This document shows positions 15,567 through 23,362 of a stretch of DNA of 44,414 nucleotides, one piece after another. This DNA is from Nitrososphaerota archaeon (GTDB lineage Archaea > Thermoproteota > Nitrososphaeria > Nitrososphaerales > Nitrosopumilaceae): assembly GCA_021325615.1 (NCBI GenBank), contig JAJPGU010000024.1, positions 1-44,414 on the forward strand, read 5' to 3'. Position numbers and translations under genes: made by a program. Within the stretch, counting starts at the first letter, position 1. Every line of letters starts with the position of its first letter. A model generated the notes under the pieces. That model did no database searches. It was not told the DNA's origin and saw nothing but the letters and a program-made list of their open reading frames with translations.

Positions 15567-15907
15567 TACTTCGTCTCTTCCTTCTTCTCTTCTGCGGGTG
15601 CAACCTCGCCTTCGGCCGGGGCAGGTTTGGCCTTTTCCAGTCTTTTGAAAACGGCCGCCTTTAGGTGCTCCCTTGCAAGTTTCTCGTCATCGTAGACATA
15701 AAATGTCGCTGAAAGAAGCGGCCTGCCAGTATCATTTTTCAGATTAATTGGAATTACTGTCTTTCCCTCTAGGTTAAACTGCTTCGAAACCATCTCGGCA
15801 GCCTCCATCCTCTTTACCTTGCCTGCTAGCCCTTTGAAGGTACACGTAATCTCCCTCCTTGCGAGTAGGGGATTTTTCACGTCGCGTGTGACCTCGATCA
15901 TAGACAT
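15566..15907 (-). CDS. rps24e: 30S ribosomal protein S24e
   Basis: 113 aa. MIEVTRDVKNPLLARREITCTFKG is the typical S24e opening, followed by a KTVIPINLKNDTGRPLLSATFYVY core. The C-terminal 25 residues are an Ala/Glu/Lys/Pro tail (APAEGEVAPAEEKKEETK), probably disordered. ATG 15907 is 28 bp after a clear TATA box; ATG 15901 (MIEV) is an alternative. First gene of an rps24e-rps27ae operon. Confidence 0.95.
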   Translation of the reverse strand: MSMIEVTRDVKNPLLARREITCTFKGLAGKVKRMEAAEMVSKQFNLEGKTVIPINLKNDTGRPLLSATFYVYDDEKLAREHLKAAVFKRLEKAKPAPAEGEVAPAEEKKEETK

Positions 15908-15930
15908 GTAGGGGAATCCTCTTAATTGTT

Positions 15931-15970
15931 CATATAAATCTTAACGGTAATACAGCTAACATTTTAAGAA
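15931..15970. promoter_or_regulatory. Divergent promoter region of rps24e and the DUF309 gene
   Basis: On the minus strand GATTTATATG (15931-15940) sits 28 bp before the rps24e ATG. On the plus strand ATTTTAAG (15961-15968) is about 25 bp before GTG 15990. Both genes are probably leaderless. Confidence 0.65.
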
Positions 15971-15989
15971 ATTACGGTATCGGTAGAAC

Positions 15990-16550
15990 GTGGATCGTTT
16001 CATGGTTCATCTCAAAAATCCGGGGTACCTACCACGGGATGCTCCGGTGCTGCTAAAACGGGCAGACGACCTTATCCTGGGGATTGAAGCCCTGATAAGG
16101 GATATGCGTGTGTCAAAAAAATATCTGGAATTTGACGTTTCGACCCCTATGAACTGCCTTGACTCTCTTGTTGAAAAACTCCTACCTATAGGCAATCTGG
16201 ATCATGCGCGGCACCTAGTAGAAGAAAAGATTGGCAAGGAAAAGGCACTCAATGATGCCGTATTCTACTTCAACAATGAAAGGTTCTGGGAGTGCCATGA
16301 GGTACTAGAAAGTGTGTGGAAGCAGACCTATGAGGGCGAAAAGGATCTAGTACAAGGGATAATACTTGTTGCAGCAGCGTTTGTCCACTATCAAAAGGAC
16401 GAAAATCAAATATGCCTCTCAATAATGGGCCGTGCCATGGAAAAACTCGCAAGTTCCACTGGCAAGTATCACGGAATAGACATTGACCTGTTTAAGAAAC
16501 GGGTAGCCGGGATTTTGTCAAGCGGCGGGATAAGCACCTTCGTCATCTGA
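15990..16550 (+). CDS. DUF309 family protein
   Basis: 186 aa. Residues about 85-150 carry the DUF309 signature: VFYFNNERFWECHEVLESVWK, with a conserved FW-CHE core, followed by the hydrophobic helix LVQGIILVAAAFVHYQ. The biochemical role of DUF309 is unknown. The N-terminal half is a helical extension. The GTG start is supported by TATA spacing. It runs into the 3' end of apgM with an 8-bp overlap of convergent genes. Confidence 0.85.
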   Translation: MDRFMVHLKNPGYLPRDAPVLLKRADDLILGIEALIRDMRVSKKYLEFDVSTPMNCLDSLVEKLLPIGNLDHARHLVEEKIGKEKALNDAVFYFNNERFWECHEVLESVWKQTYEGEKDLVQGIILVAAAFVHYQKDENQICLSIMGRAMEKLASSTGKYHGIDIDLFKKRVAGILSSGGISTFVI

Positions 16551-17742
16551 TGAGGCCAATTGCGGTCTTGATTACGTCGGCTCCCGCAAGCATGCCAACC
16601 CTGCCCTTCTTGGCCTGCTCCTCGGTAAACCTTGTGGTCCCGTCCTTTTTTATCGAGTCTCCCGATATTAATACGGGTACGGGGTCATCGCTATGGCCCT
16701 TGTTTATGCAAGGTGTGGAATGATCCCCTGAGATTACCACTGCTACCTTGGAGGTATCTATCTTTTCTAGAAGGGTTCCGAAAAACCTCTTGTCTATCTC
16801 TTCTATGTTTCGCATCTTTCCGACCGCATCGCCATCATGTCCAAACTCGTCGGGGCCCTTGATGTGTACGTAAATCGCATTCTGGTTCTCCATGGCTTTT
16901 GCGGCCACCTTTGCCTTTTCTTCGTAGTCTGTAAGGCCTCCCGCGTTGAAGGTCTGCATCTTGAGGACATTTGCTATTCCTATCTCTACTGGCATGTCCA
17001 CGATGCATGAAAACTTCATACCGTGGAGCTGGTTTATGGGGACAACATCCGGGAACCTGTTTCCGGCATCCCGCAATAGTATTGAATTCAAAAGTTTCTT
17101 CCCCTCGCCGGCCCTTCTCTTGTTTACCTCGCTGTTCTTCATGATTGTTAGCGACTGGTCCGTGAATTCGTTTACCAGCAAAGCAGAAAGTTTGGCGGCG
17201 GGGGATTCGTTGAGCGGTAGAGACCTTTCAATCTTGAGAAAATCGCCAACAGCTTTGGCAACGCCCATCCCATCGATTCTGGCGTAGGCGGGGTCTGTAT
17301 TGCTAACGTCTGGTGATAGGAATTCCCCATCACACCTTATTCTGACTATGACTCGGTGTCCTATTGTCGGAGATACGGCAACCGAAGCCTTTGGGTTTGA
17401 AAACCTCACTTTGTTCTCGATTTCTTGGGAAATTGCGACTGCGTCCTCCCTCTCTATCTTCCTCCCCGCCCTCCTGTCAGTTATGACCCGGTCGTCGTTG
17501 ACCGTGGAAAAGTTTCCTCTCAGGGCAAGGTCGCCATTTTTGAAATCGATGCCAATTCCTATCGACTCTATGACTCCTCTCCCGACGTATTCGGAGTTTA
17601 CAAACCTGTATCCTAACATGTTAAAGACCGCAATGTCCGACTGGGGGGCAATGCCTTTTCCAACGGATATGACCTCGCCGATAGTACCATTTCTTGCAAG
17701 GCGGTCCAGGTTGGGCGTCTTTGCATAGCTTAGGGGGGTCAT
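16543..17742 (-). CDS. apgM: Cofactor-independent phosphoglycerate mutase (archaeal ApgM), N-terminus incomplete as framed
   Basis: 399 aa from the first usable ATG. It interconverts 3- and 2-phosphoglycerate in gluconeogenesis/glycolysis. Alkaline-phosphatase superfamily features: phospho-Ser site GKGIAPQSDIAVFNMLGY, later metal ligands GPDEFGHDGD and ISGDHSTPCINKGHSDDPVPVL. The family's first metal-binding motif (LLDGIGDLPHPDLKG) is encoded in the same frame upstream, to about 17804, but no ATG, GTG or TTG opens it. Either a rare start codon is used or a single base is missing next to ATG 17807. The functional protein should include those 20-odd residues. Confidence 0.92.
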   Translation of the reverse strand: MTPLSYAKTPNLDRLARNGTIGEVISVGKGIAPQSDIAVFNMLGYRFVNSEYVGRGVIESIGIGIDFKNGDLALRGNFSTVNDDRVITDRRAGRKIEREDAVAISQEIENKVRFSNPKASVAVSPTIGHRVIVRIRCDGEFLSPDVSNTDPAYARIDGMGVAKAVGDFLKIERSLPLNESPAAKLSALLVNEFTDQSLTIMKNSEVNKRRAGEGKKLLNSILLRDAGNRFPDVVPINQLHGMKFSCIVDMPVEIGIANVLKMQTFNAGGLTDYEEKAKVAAKAMENQNAIYVHIKGPDEFGHDGDAVGKMRNIEEIDKRFFGTLLEKIDTSKVAVVISGDHSTPCINKGHSDDPVPVLISGDSIKKDGTTRFTEEQAKKGRVGMLAGADVIKTAIGLIR

Positions 17743-17933
17743 TCCCTTCAGGTCGGGATGTGGGAGGTCTCCTATGCCGTCCAGTAGAACGTAGATAAAA
17801 TGGACATCCGAATTATCAGGAATCTCGAATCAGCCTCATTTTCCGAGTTTTTCATATCTTACATAAATGTTGATTTTCTGGACGATCATCCGGTATTTCA
17901 AACGCGCAACAGGTAATGTTTTGAGACTTGCCG

Positions 17934-18443
17934 TCATCCAGACGAGGATATTTCTTTCAACTTTATCCTGAAATTCAAGGTCTTTCCCGCAAGCGGATGG
18001 TTGAGGTCTACCGTTACTGTGTCCTGGCCGACTTCGGAGATCATGGCAGGCACCCTTTCTCCGGTGGGAAGTCCTGCCTCGAAGAGAAGCCCCGGGGTAA
18101 GTTCTGCATCCTTTGGAAAAACTTCCCTTGATACCTTCTGGACCAACGTAGGATCATGCTGACCGTACGCATCGTTTGGAAGTATCCTGAATTCTTTCTC
18201 CTCGCCTTCGCTCATCCCCATGAGCGCATCATCAAACCCCTTTATTACTTGGCCCGACCCAACTTGGAACTCGAGGGGCTTTCCGTGATTGTTTGAGCTG
18301 TCAAATATGGACCCGTCGTCTAGCTTGCCGGTATATTCCACCTTTACCATGTCTCCTCCTTTCACTACCAAGGGGATCGTGCCACCATGTGATTCTGAAT
18401 TACGACGAGCGTCTGCAAATTCCTCACCTTTTTCAGGGTACAT
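17934..18443 (-). CDS. FKBP-type peptidyl-prolyl isomerase (SlyD-like, with IF insert)
   Basis: 169 aa from ATG 18443. The FKBP core begins at GDMVKVEYTGKLDDGSIFDSS, continues GSGQVIKGFDDALMGMSEGE, is interrupted by an IF/chaperone flap (NDAYGQHDPTLVQKVSREVF...), and ends with VTVDLNHPLAGKTLNFRIKL. It catalyses prolyl isomerisation with chaperone activity in the cytoplasm. The start is uncertain: a TATA-like ACTTTATACC only 10-17 bp before 18443 argues for a later start, and AAAGGAGGAG just before ATG 18350 could be a ribosome site. An upstream extension to 18527 overlaps the hemerythrin gene and is unlikely. Confidence 0.9.
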   Translation of the reverse strand: MYPEKGEEFADARRNSESHGGTIPLVVKGGDMVKVEYTGKLDDGSIFDSSNNHGKPLEFQVGSGQVIKGFDDALMGMSEGEEKEFRILPNDAYGQHDPTLVQKVSREVFPKDAELTPGLLFEAGLPTGERVPAMISEVGQDTVTVDLNHPLAGKTLNFRIKLKEISSSG

Positions 18444-18483
18444 GTAGGTATAAAGTCTGCTACTGACACAGGTGTAGAAAGTC

Positions 18484-19041
18484 CTACGCGTCTTGCATCG
18501 GGAACTGCCTAGCCAGGTCGTCAGCAATCTTCTCGTACATTTCTCTTGTCTTTCCGATTTCCTTTAGCTTTTCCGCCTCTGCACTGGCAAGTTCACCGTT
18601 CATCCTCTCAACATCGTTTCTGAGGGCCATTTCCGCCATCTCAAACAGGCGGTTGTTTTCCTTCCATATGTGCTGGACCACGTGATTGATGTACTCCTGC
18701 ATGTCGGTAATTAGCTGTTTTGCATCGCCACTCCTCAGGTACTCCTTGGAAGAATCCTCCATCCTTGCCGCAAGTTTCCGTGTCATGGTGTGTTCCATCA
18801 GCATGACGGCAATGGGTCCGCTTTCCTTTGGCATGCCCTTTTTCTCAAGTTCGGGAAATAGGGAGTTTTCTTCCTTCCCATGGTGGCAAACATCTGTAAA
18901 GTTTTTTGTAAAATCTATGACTTGGGAAATCACGGGTTCCGGAATCGTCTTGCCGCTCTGTAGGAGGGGGATTGTGGCCCACATGGCCTTGAGGACCTTC
19001 TCAATCAAGGCATGATCCCTTCTCAAAGATTCGGTCGACAT
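18484..19041 (-). CDS. Hemerythrin-like HHE domain protein
   Basis: 185 aa, a four-helix bundle. Candidate di-iron ligands are His10, His53/His54 with Glu57/Glu58 (CHHGKEE), His84, His120, His124 and Glu128. A charged C-terminal helix follows (140-180). Possible roles are oxygen or nitric oxide binding, or iron/redox sensing. ATG 19041 lies about 27 bp after CCTTAAATTG. It is followed on the same strand by the FKBP gene, 40 bp away. Confidence 0.88.
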   Translation of the reverse strand: MSTESLRRDHALIEKVLKAMWATIPLLQSGKTIPEPVISQVIDFTKNFTDVCHHGKEENSLFPELEKKGMPKESGPIAVMLMEHTMTRKLAARMEDSSKEYLRSGDAKQLITDMQEYINHVVQHIWKENNRLFEMAEMALRNDVERMNGELASAEAEKLKEIGKTREMYEKIADDLARQFPMQDA

Positions 19042-19240
19042 GTTATTTTGGAAAGCTGCATTCCAATTTAAGGGTAGTTTTGATTAGCAAGCTCGCACAC
19101 CTTTTTCGGAGGCCAGTTTGTTGCCGCAGCTGCATTGTTCCGACAGCAGGTCAATTTCTTTGGCGGATCGTGCAAATCCTTGACCACTTTGGGATTTTTC
19201 CCTCTAAAAAGTTAAATTAACACGCACGAACCTTAGCAGT

Positions 19241-20257
19241 ATGGGGGATTTGCGCAAAGATTACGTCGTTGACAGATTCGTAATTGTTTCACAGAACGAC
19301 AAGCATGCAGCAGAATCAAAAAAATGCCCTTACTGTCCTGGCAACGAGTCCATGACAAACCCATCATCGCTTTCGCTTGTGGCAAAGGACGGCATGCTGC
19401 AAAGGCTTCAAGATACAGAGGATTACTACGTGGAAGACTGGTCAGTAAGGGTTTTTGAGAGCAAGAACCCTGTTGTGGCGACCACATCTGAGAATTCCTA
19501 CAGTGACAGGCCGCTTTACAGCGAACCGGCATACGGCTATCATTATGTGGTGGTCGCCTCCGAAAAGCACAAGGATACTCTTGCCACAATCCCGGTAGAA
19601 CAGTGGTCAAACGTCTTGGTGGTGATACAAGACAGGCTTCGATGGCTCTATACGCAGAGGGGGGTGACCTACGTGTCCATCTATGTCAACTATGGGAAAG
19701 AGGCAGGAAGCCCGATAATGCACCCTCATCTTAACGTCGTTACATTTTCTACCATACCCCCGGTCATAGAGCAGGAAGCCGATGCTGCACACAAGATCCT
19801 AAACGAGAAAGGGATATGCCCGATGTGCCAGACCGTGACCACGGAGACAGGCGGCCCAAGGCAGATACTTCAAACTGAAGGATTCATAGCCTTTTGCCCA
19901 TGGGCACCATCCCATCCATATGAATTCTGGATTTACCCGAAGAAACATACCACGAGCTTCTCAAAAATCACTCAAAAGGAGATAAACGACCTGTCATTAA
20001 TCCTTCGTGCGACACTGGGCGGCCTCTCAAACACAATAAAAAGTGGATCCTACAACATGGTCTTCCACCTTTCACCTGAAAAGAAGAACAACAGGCAGAT
20101 TCACTGGCACATCGAAGTTTACCCGCAGTCAGACTCATGGTCGGGACTTGAAAGGGGGTATGGGGTTTTCCTAAACAAGGTCACTCCAGAAAAGGCAGCG
20201 GAAGAGCTGGGATCCGCATGCAGGAAAGAACTTGCAGGCTTGGTCGGAATAGTATAA
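19241..20257 (+). CDS. galT: GalT-like HIT-superfamily nucleotidylyltransferase
   Basis: 338 aa in two HIT-fold halves. The N-terminus has a zinc pair CPYC (29-32). The active-site motif is MHPHLN: His161-Pro-His163, with Asn165 where galactose-1-phosphate uridylyltransferase has Gln (HPHGQ). The C-terminal half has IHWHIEVYPQ and a second Cys pair CPMC (193-196). It probably transfers a nucleotidyl group between sugar phosphates through a His-nucleotide intermediate; the exact sugar or nucleotide is open because of the Asn. ATG 19241 sits about 28 bp after GTTAAATTAAC. Confidence 0.85.
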   Translation: MGDLRKDYVVDRFVIVSQNDKHAAESKKCPYCPGNESMTNPSSLSLVAKDGMLQRLQDTEDYYVEDWSVRVFESKNPVVATTSENSYSDRPLYSEPAYGYHYVVVASEKHKDTLATIPVEQWSNVLVVIQDRLRWLYTQRGVTYVSIYVNYGKEAGSPIMHPHLNVVTFSTIPPVIEQEADAAHKILNEKGICPMCQTVTTETGGPRQILQTEGFIAFCPWAPSHPYEFWIYPKKHTTSFSKITQKEINDLSLILRATLGGLSNTIKSGSYNMVFHLSPEKKNNRQIHWHIEVYPQSDSWSGLERGYGVFLNKVTPEKAAEELGSACRKELAGLVGIV

Positions 20258-20298
20258 AGACGACATAGTTTATTTATTGACGCAAATCAAAGACATGC

Positions 20299-20727
20299 GT
20301 GGCTGTTGAACAGTGGGTAGCAGCGGCAAGCTTTGCCATGTTTGTTTTGTTTACGGCTCAGGTGATTGGAATGGATCATTTCTTGAAGAACCCCTCCTAT
20401 GACATCGACCCGTCATCAATGATGCGCGAATTCCTTTCGATTAGCGGAGGCCCGGCATTGATACTTGCGGGCTCGTCGTTCCTTCTTGCCCGCAGGTACG
20501 GTTCAAGGCTCTGCGGTTCCCTGATAATCGCAGGCGGGATTGCAACGTTGGCTGGGATGTATTATGCAATGACAATGGTTCCCGGCATATCGCCTGCTTT
20601 TGTCACACAGGAGATTCAGCTTGTCCCTCCAATATTTATGGGAGTCTCGATTCCGGTTATGATAGTGGGCGGGCTCCTGTTCCGACTCAAGCCAAAGCCA
20701 AAAAGGGATTATGTCTTTGACAGGTGA
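20299..20727 (+). CDS. Small integral membrane protein, four TM segments
   Basis: 142 aa. Predicted hydrophobic segments lie at about residues 5-24, 48-64, 73-92 and 107-128, with a short basic cytoplasmic tail (KPKPKRDYVFDR). No family recognised. GTG 20299 is chosen because the ATG at 20295 hits a stop after four codons and because TTTATTTATTG lies about 26 bp upstream. The 3' end overlaps the convergent acetyltransferase gene by 19 bp. Confidence 0.75.
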   Translation: MAVEQWVAAASFAMFVLFTAQVIGMDHFLKNPSYDIDPSSMMREFLSISGGPALILAGSSFLLARRYGSRLCGSLIIAGGIATLAGMYYAMTMVPGISPAFVTQEIQLVPPIFMGVSIPVMIVGGLLFRLKPKPKRDYVFDR

Positions 20728-21155
20728 TCAAGCCTCATGGCCACTGAAAATTTCTTGAATCCGAGTTTCTCATAGAAGGGAATGAGGTCCTCCGAACAAT
20801 CAAGAATGGTCTTGTAGCATCCCTTTTTCTGGGCATGCTTTACCAGGGCCTTGACAACCATCTGACCAATGCCTTTTCCCTGAAACTCCTTCGCTACGGC
20901 TACGTCTTCGATGTGACCGGCCCTCCCGCCGTTATGGATGAATTTCTGTTCGATGATGATGCTCGCTGCCCCCACCACCTTTGATCCCATCACGGCCACG
21001 TAGATGGCCTCGTTTGGGTTGGACAAAATTTTTTCAAGTACCGCCCGGGCCTTTTTTTTAGGGATGTCGCTTGCCACCCTCAAGGAATCGAGCGCATGGA
21101 GGAAGCCGTTGTCTAGGTCTTTCTTTTGGAGCCGGCGTATCTTTATCTCAGTCAT
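20709..21155 (-). CDS. GNAT acetyltransferase, glucosamine-6-phosphate N-acetyltransferase (GNA1)-like
   Basis: 148 aa. The acetyl-CoA motif region reads HIEDVAVAKEFQGKGIGQMVVKALVKHA (about residues 81-108), and the tail CYKTILDCSEDLIPFYEKLGFKK closely matches the GNA1 pattern. GNA1 makes N-acetylglucosamine-6-phosphate. It starts 9 bp after the stop of the sugar nucleotidyltransferase gene, supporting a role in activated amino-sugar supply for glycans or N-glycosylation. Substrate assignment is inference from pattern and context. Confidence 0.82.
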   Translation of the reverse strand: MTEIKIRRLQKKDLDNGFLHALDSLRVASDIPKKKARAVLEKILSNPNEAIYVAVMGSKVVGAASIIIEQKFIHNGGRAGHIEDVAVAKEFQGKGIGQMVVKALVKHAQKKGCYKTILDCSEDLIPFYEKLGFKKFSVAMRLDHLSKT

Positions 21156-21164
21156 GGCGCTTGT

Positions 21165-21866
21165 CTAGATCTGGCCCAGTTTTTCAAGATAATGCTGGTA
21201 TGCACGGCGGTAAGATGTCTTGTCGCCTATGTCAAGAAAGCCCTTCTTTATTGGATATCCGCTTATCCTGTTCTTCTTGGCCAGTGCGCTTCGGATCACC
21301 AGATCCATCCCATATGGCTTTCCCTCAGGAATGAGGTTCAGAACACCAGGCTCCATTACGTAGCACCCGATGTTGATGTTGCCCTTTATCTCAGGCTTTT
21401 CCTGCCACGTTTTTATCCTGTTGGTCCTGTCCATCTCTATGAAGCCGTAAGGAAGCTTTGTCTTGTATTCGTACAGGCCCATTGTCACGAAGGCTTTTTT
21501 TCTCTTGTGATATTCTATCATGTTTTTCAGACTGAATTCGAAAATAGAATCGCCATAAACACAAACAAACGCCTCATTAAGGAACTCCTCCGCAGTCTTC
21601 AGCTGGCCAGCGGTGGCAAGTGGCCTGTCTGCCACAGCATATTCTATTTTCACGCCAAACCTGCTTCCATCCTCGAAATAGTCCTGGATCGTCTTCCTAA
21701 GATAGCTTACACACAACACAAAGGAATCTACGCCGTTGCTCTTTATCCATTCAATCAGGTGCTCTAAAAGTGGCTTGTCCCCCAGTGGCAGCATGGCTTT
21801 TGGGAGAAATGTAGTGTATGGCTGAAGCCTCGTTCCGAGACCTCCAGCAAGAATCACGGCCTTCAT
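21165..21866 (-). CDS. Sugar-1-phosphate nucleotidyltransferase
   Basis: 233 aa. The N-terminal signature is MKAVILAGGLGTRLQPYTTFLPKAMLPLGDKPLLEHLI; CVYGDSIF (metal-binding Asp) and EKPEIKGNINIGCYVMEP are further conserved parts of the NTP-transferase fold. There is no C-terminal left-handed beta-helix, so it is shorter than GlmU-type enzymes. Likely UTP-, GTP- or TTP-dependent. A TATA-like GAATAAATACT lies about 27 bp upstream of ATG 21866. Co-transcribed with the GNA1-like gene. Confidence 0.9.
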   Translation of the reverse strand: MKAVILAGGLGTRLQPYTTFLPKAMLPLGDKPLLEHLIEWIKSNGVDSFVLCVSYLRKTIQDYFEDGSRFGVKIEYAVADRPLATAGQLKTAEEFLNEAFVCVYGDSIFEFSLKNMIEYHKRKKAFVTMGLYEYKTKLPYGFIEMDRTNRIKTWQEKPEIKGNINIGCYVMEPGVLNLIPEGKPYGMDLVIRSALAKKNRISGYPIKKGFLDIGDKTSYRRAYQHYLEKLGQI

Positions 21867-21914
21867 ATGATGTAGTCGATGAACGTAGTATTTATTCTGA
21901 AGGATGTACCGCCA

Positions 21915-23216
21915 CTATGTTATCCTGACGAGCTTTGAAATCACATCGGACGGATTCCTGCCAAAAAGCAGGATCATGGGCTCCTTTCCTTGTGCTCCCC
22001 TGTGATATATCACGTCGGGAGGATTCTTCATCTTGGAAACTGCAGTGCCAACACCCCATGTGACGGTCCTTCCCTCCGTTCCCGCACTTGCTCTTGGCTC
22101 CATCCTCCTTTCGTAGGTTGATATCCGAAATTTTTTCGCCGCTGCTCTGCTAATCGTTTCCTCATCAAACCTGATGTTTATGGCAGACCTGATGGAGGGA
22201 AACCTCTTCGCAACGGCAAGGACCGCGTTTGCAACGTGCCGGGAACCCCCGTATTTCACCTCGCCAACAGGCTGGACCGACGTCCCGGCACGAACTATGC
22301 GGCCTTCAAGGCCAAGCACGTCGGAGGGCTTGCTTGGAAATGGTCTGGAATAGACAAAATTGGTCTGAACCTCTGGTATGTGCTTGTAAACGCCCTCAAT
22401 TGCGCAAAAGCGGCGGATGGCCGACAGGAGCGATTTTTCTACCGGATCGGGATTCCCCTGTACTGCTATTGCAAACCCCCGGCCGAATTTTCCGGCTCTC
22501 CTGATGGACCCTGCGGAGGCCCTTTGGGCCAGCCTCGCGGCTTCAACCAGGCTGGTTCCCTTGGCCAGGCCTGCACACAGGGCTGCGGAGAAAAGGCATC
22601 CTCCACCGTGGCTCTCCCTCTCGAGCCTCTTCTGCGAAAAGGCGGAAAACTGCCCGCCTTCTAGCAGGAGATCGGTAACGGTGGGTCCATCCATATGCCC
22701 TCCCTTTATCACCACATTTCTTGCCCCCATTGACTGGATCTTTAGGGCGGCTTTTTTCGCGTCGCCAATACTGCGTATCCTTACCTTGGAAATCCTTTCA
22801 GCCTCGGGGATGTTTGGCGTAATCACAAATGCAATGGGCACAATTAGTTTGGTGAAGAGTTCGAATGCGTCATCCCTAAGCAATATGCCACCAGTACTGG
22901 ACCTGAAAACTGGATCGAGCACTATTGGAATCTTGGAGCCTTTCAGCTCACGATGAACCGTTTTTATCGCTCCCCGGGCGTATAGCATGCCTATCTTGAT
23001 TGCCTCGATTTTAAAATCCGAGATTACAGCCCTTATCTGACTCCTTATCATTCCGGCAGCTACTGCATCCGTCCTGACAAACTTTGAGGAACTCTGGCTT
23101 GTGAGGGCCGTAATAGCCGTCAGGCCATAAACCCCGAATGAGGCAAATGTCTTAAGGTCACCCTGAATCCCTGCACCACCAGAGGGGTCGGAGCCTGCTA
23201 TGGTTAATACATTCAA
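21915..23216 (-). CDS. thiDN: ThiDN: HMP-phosphate kinase fused to ThiN thiamine-phosphate synthase
   Basis: 433 aa. ThiD part (1-255): MNVLTIAGSDPSGGAGIQGDLKTF, ALTSQSS, and the catalytic region HGGGCLFSAALCAGLAKG. ThiN part (about 260-433): NFVYSRPFPSKPSDVLGLEGRI, GEVKYGGSRHVANAVLAVAKRFPSIRSAINIRFDEE and the C-terminal GREPMILLFG-like strand. ThiN replaces ThiE in many archaea, joining HMP-PP to the thiazole phosphate. The CTTATACAG box about 28 bp before ATG 23216 suggests a leaderless transcript. thiC lies 1.2 kb away on the other strand. Confidence 0.94.
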   Translation of the reverse strand: MNVLTIAGSDPSGGAGIQGDLKTFASFGVYGLTAITALTSQSSSKFVRTDAVAAGMIRSQIRAVISDFKIEAIKIGMLYARGAIKTVHRELKGSKIPIVLDPVFRSSTGGILLRDDAFELFTKLIVPIAFVITPNIPEAERISKVRIRSIGDAKKAALKIQSMGARNVVIKGGHMDGPTVTDLLLEGGQFSAFSQKRLERESHGGGCLFSAALCAGLAKGTSLVEAARLAQRASAGSIRRAGKFGRGFAIAVQGNPDPVEKSLLSAIRRFCAIEGVYKHIPEVQTNFVYSRPFPSKPSDVLGLEGRIVRAGTSVQPVGEVKYGGSRHVANAVLAVAKRFPSIRSAINIRFDEETISRAAAKKFRISTYERRMEPRASAGTEGRTVTWGVGTAVSKMKNPPDVIYHRGAQGKEPMILLFGRNPSDVISKLVRIT

Positions 23217-23325
23217 TGACTCTTGTCAAGGCGGCCCTGTATAAGAGGTGTATTTTCGACATGCTCCCCCATGTGGAAACCGGATTCCTGATTTCCGTAT
23301 CTATTTTTAATCTGTAAAATTCATA

Positions 23326-23341
23326 GGTTAATCGTTTAACC
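23326..23341. promoter_or_regulatory. Inverted repeat at the beta-propeller gene promoter
   Basis: GGTTAA-TCGT-TTAACC ends 21 bp before the TTG start at 23363 and overlaps the expected TATA position. It could be an operator. Confidence 0.4.
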
Positions 23342-23362
23342 AACAGGCGCCATATTGCGGCA

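Noticed and set aside
19084-19200. Minus-strand 37-codon frame ending in CSCGNKLASEKGVRAC
   Set aside because: Protein-like tail with a few Cys, but an upstream stop and no ATG, GTG or TTG; could be a gene remnant, not enough to call.
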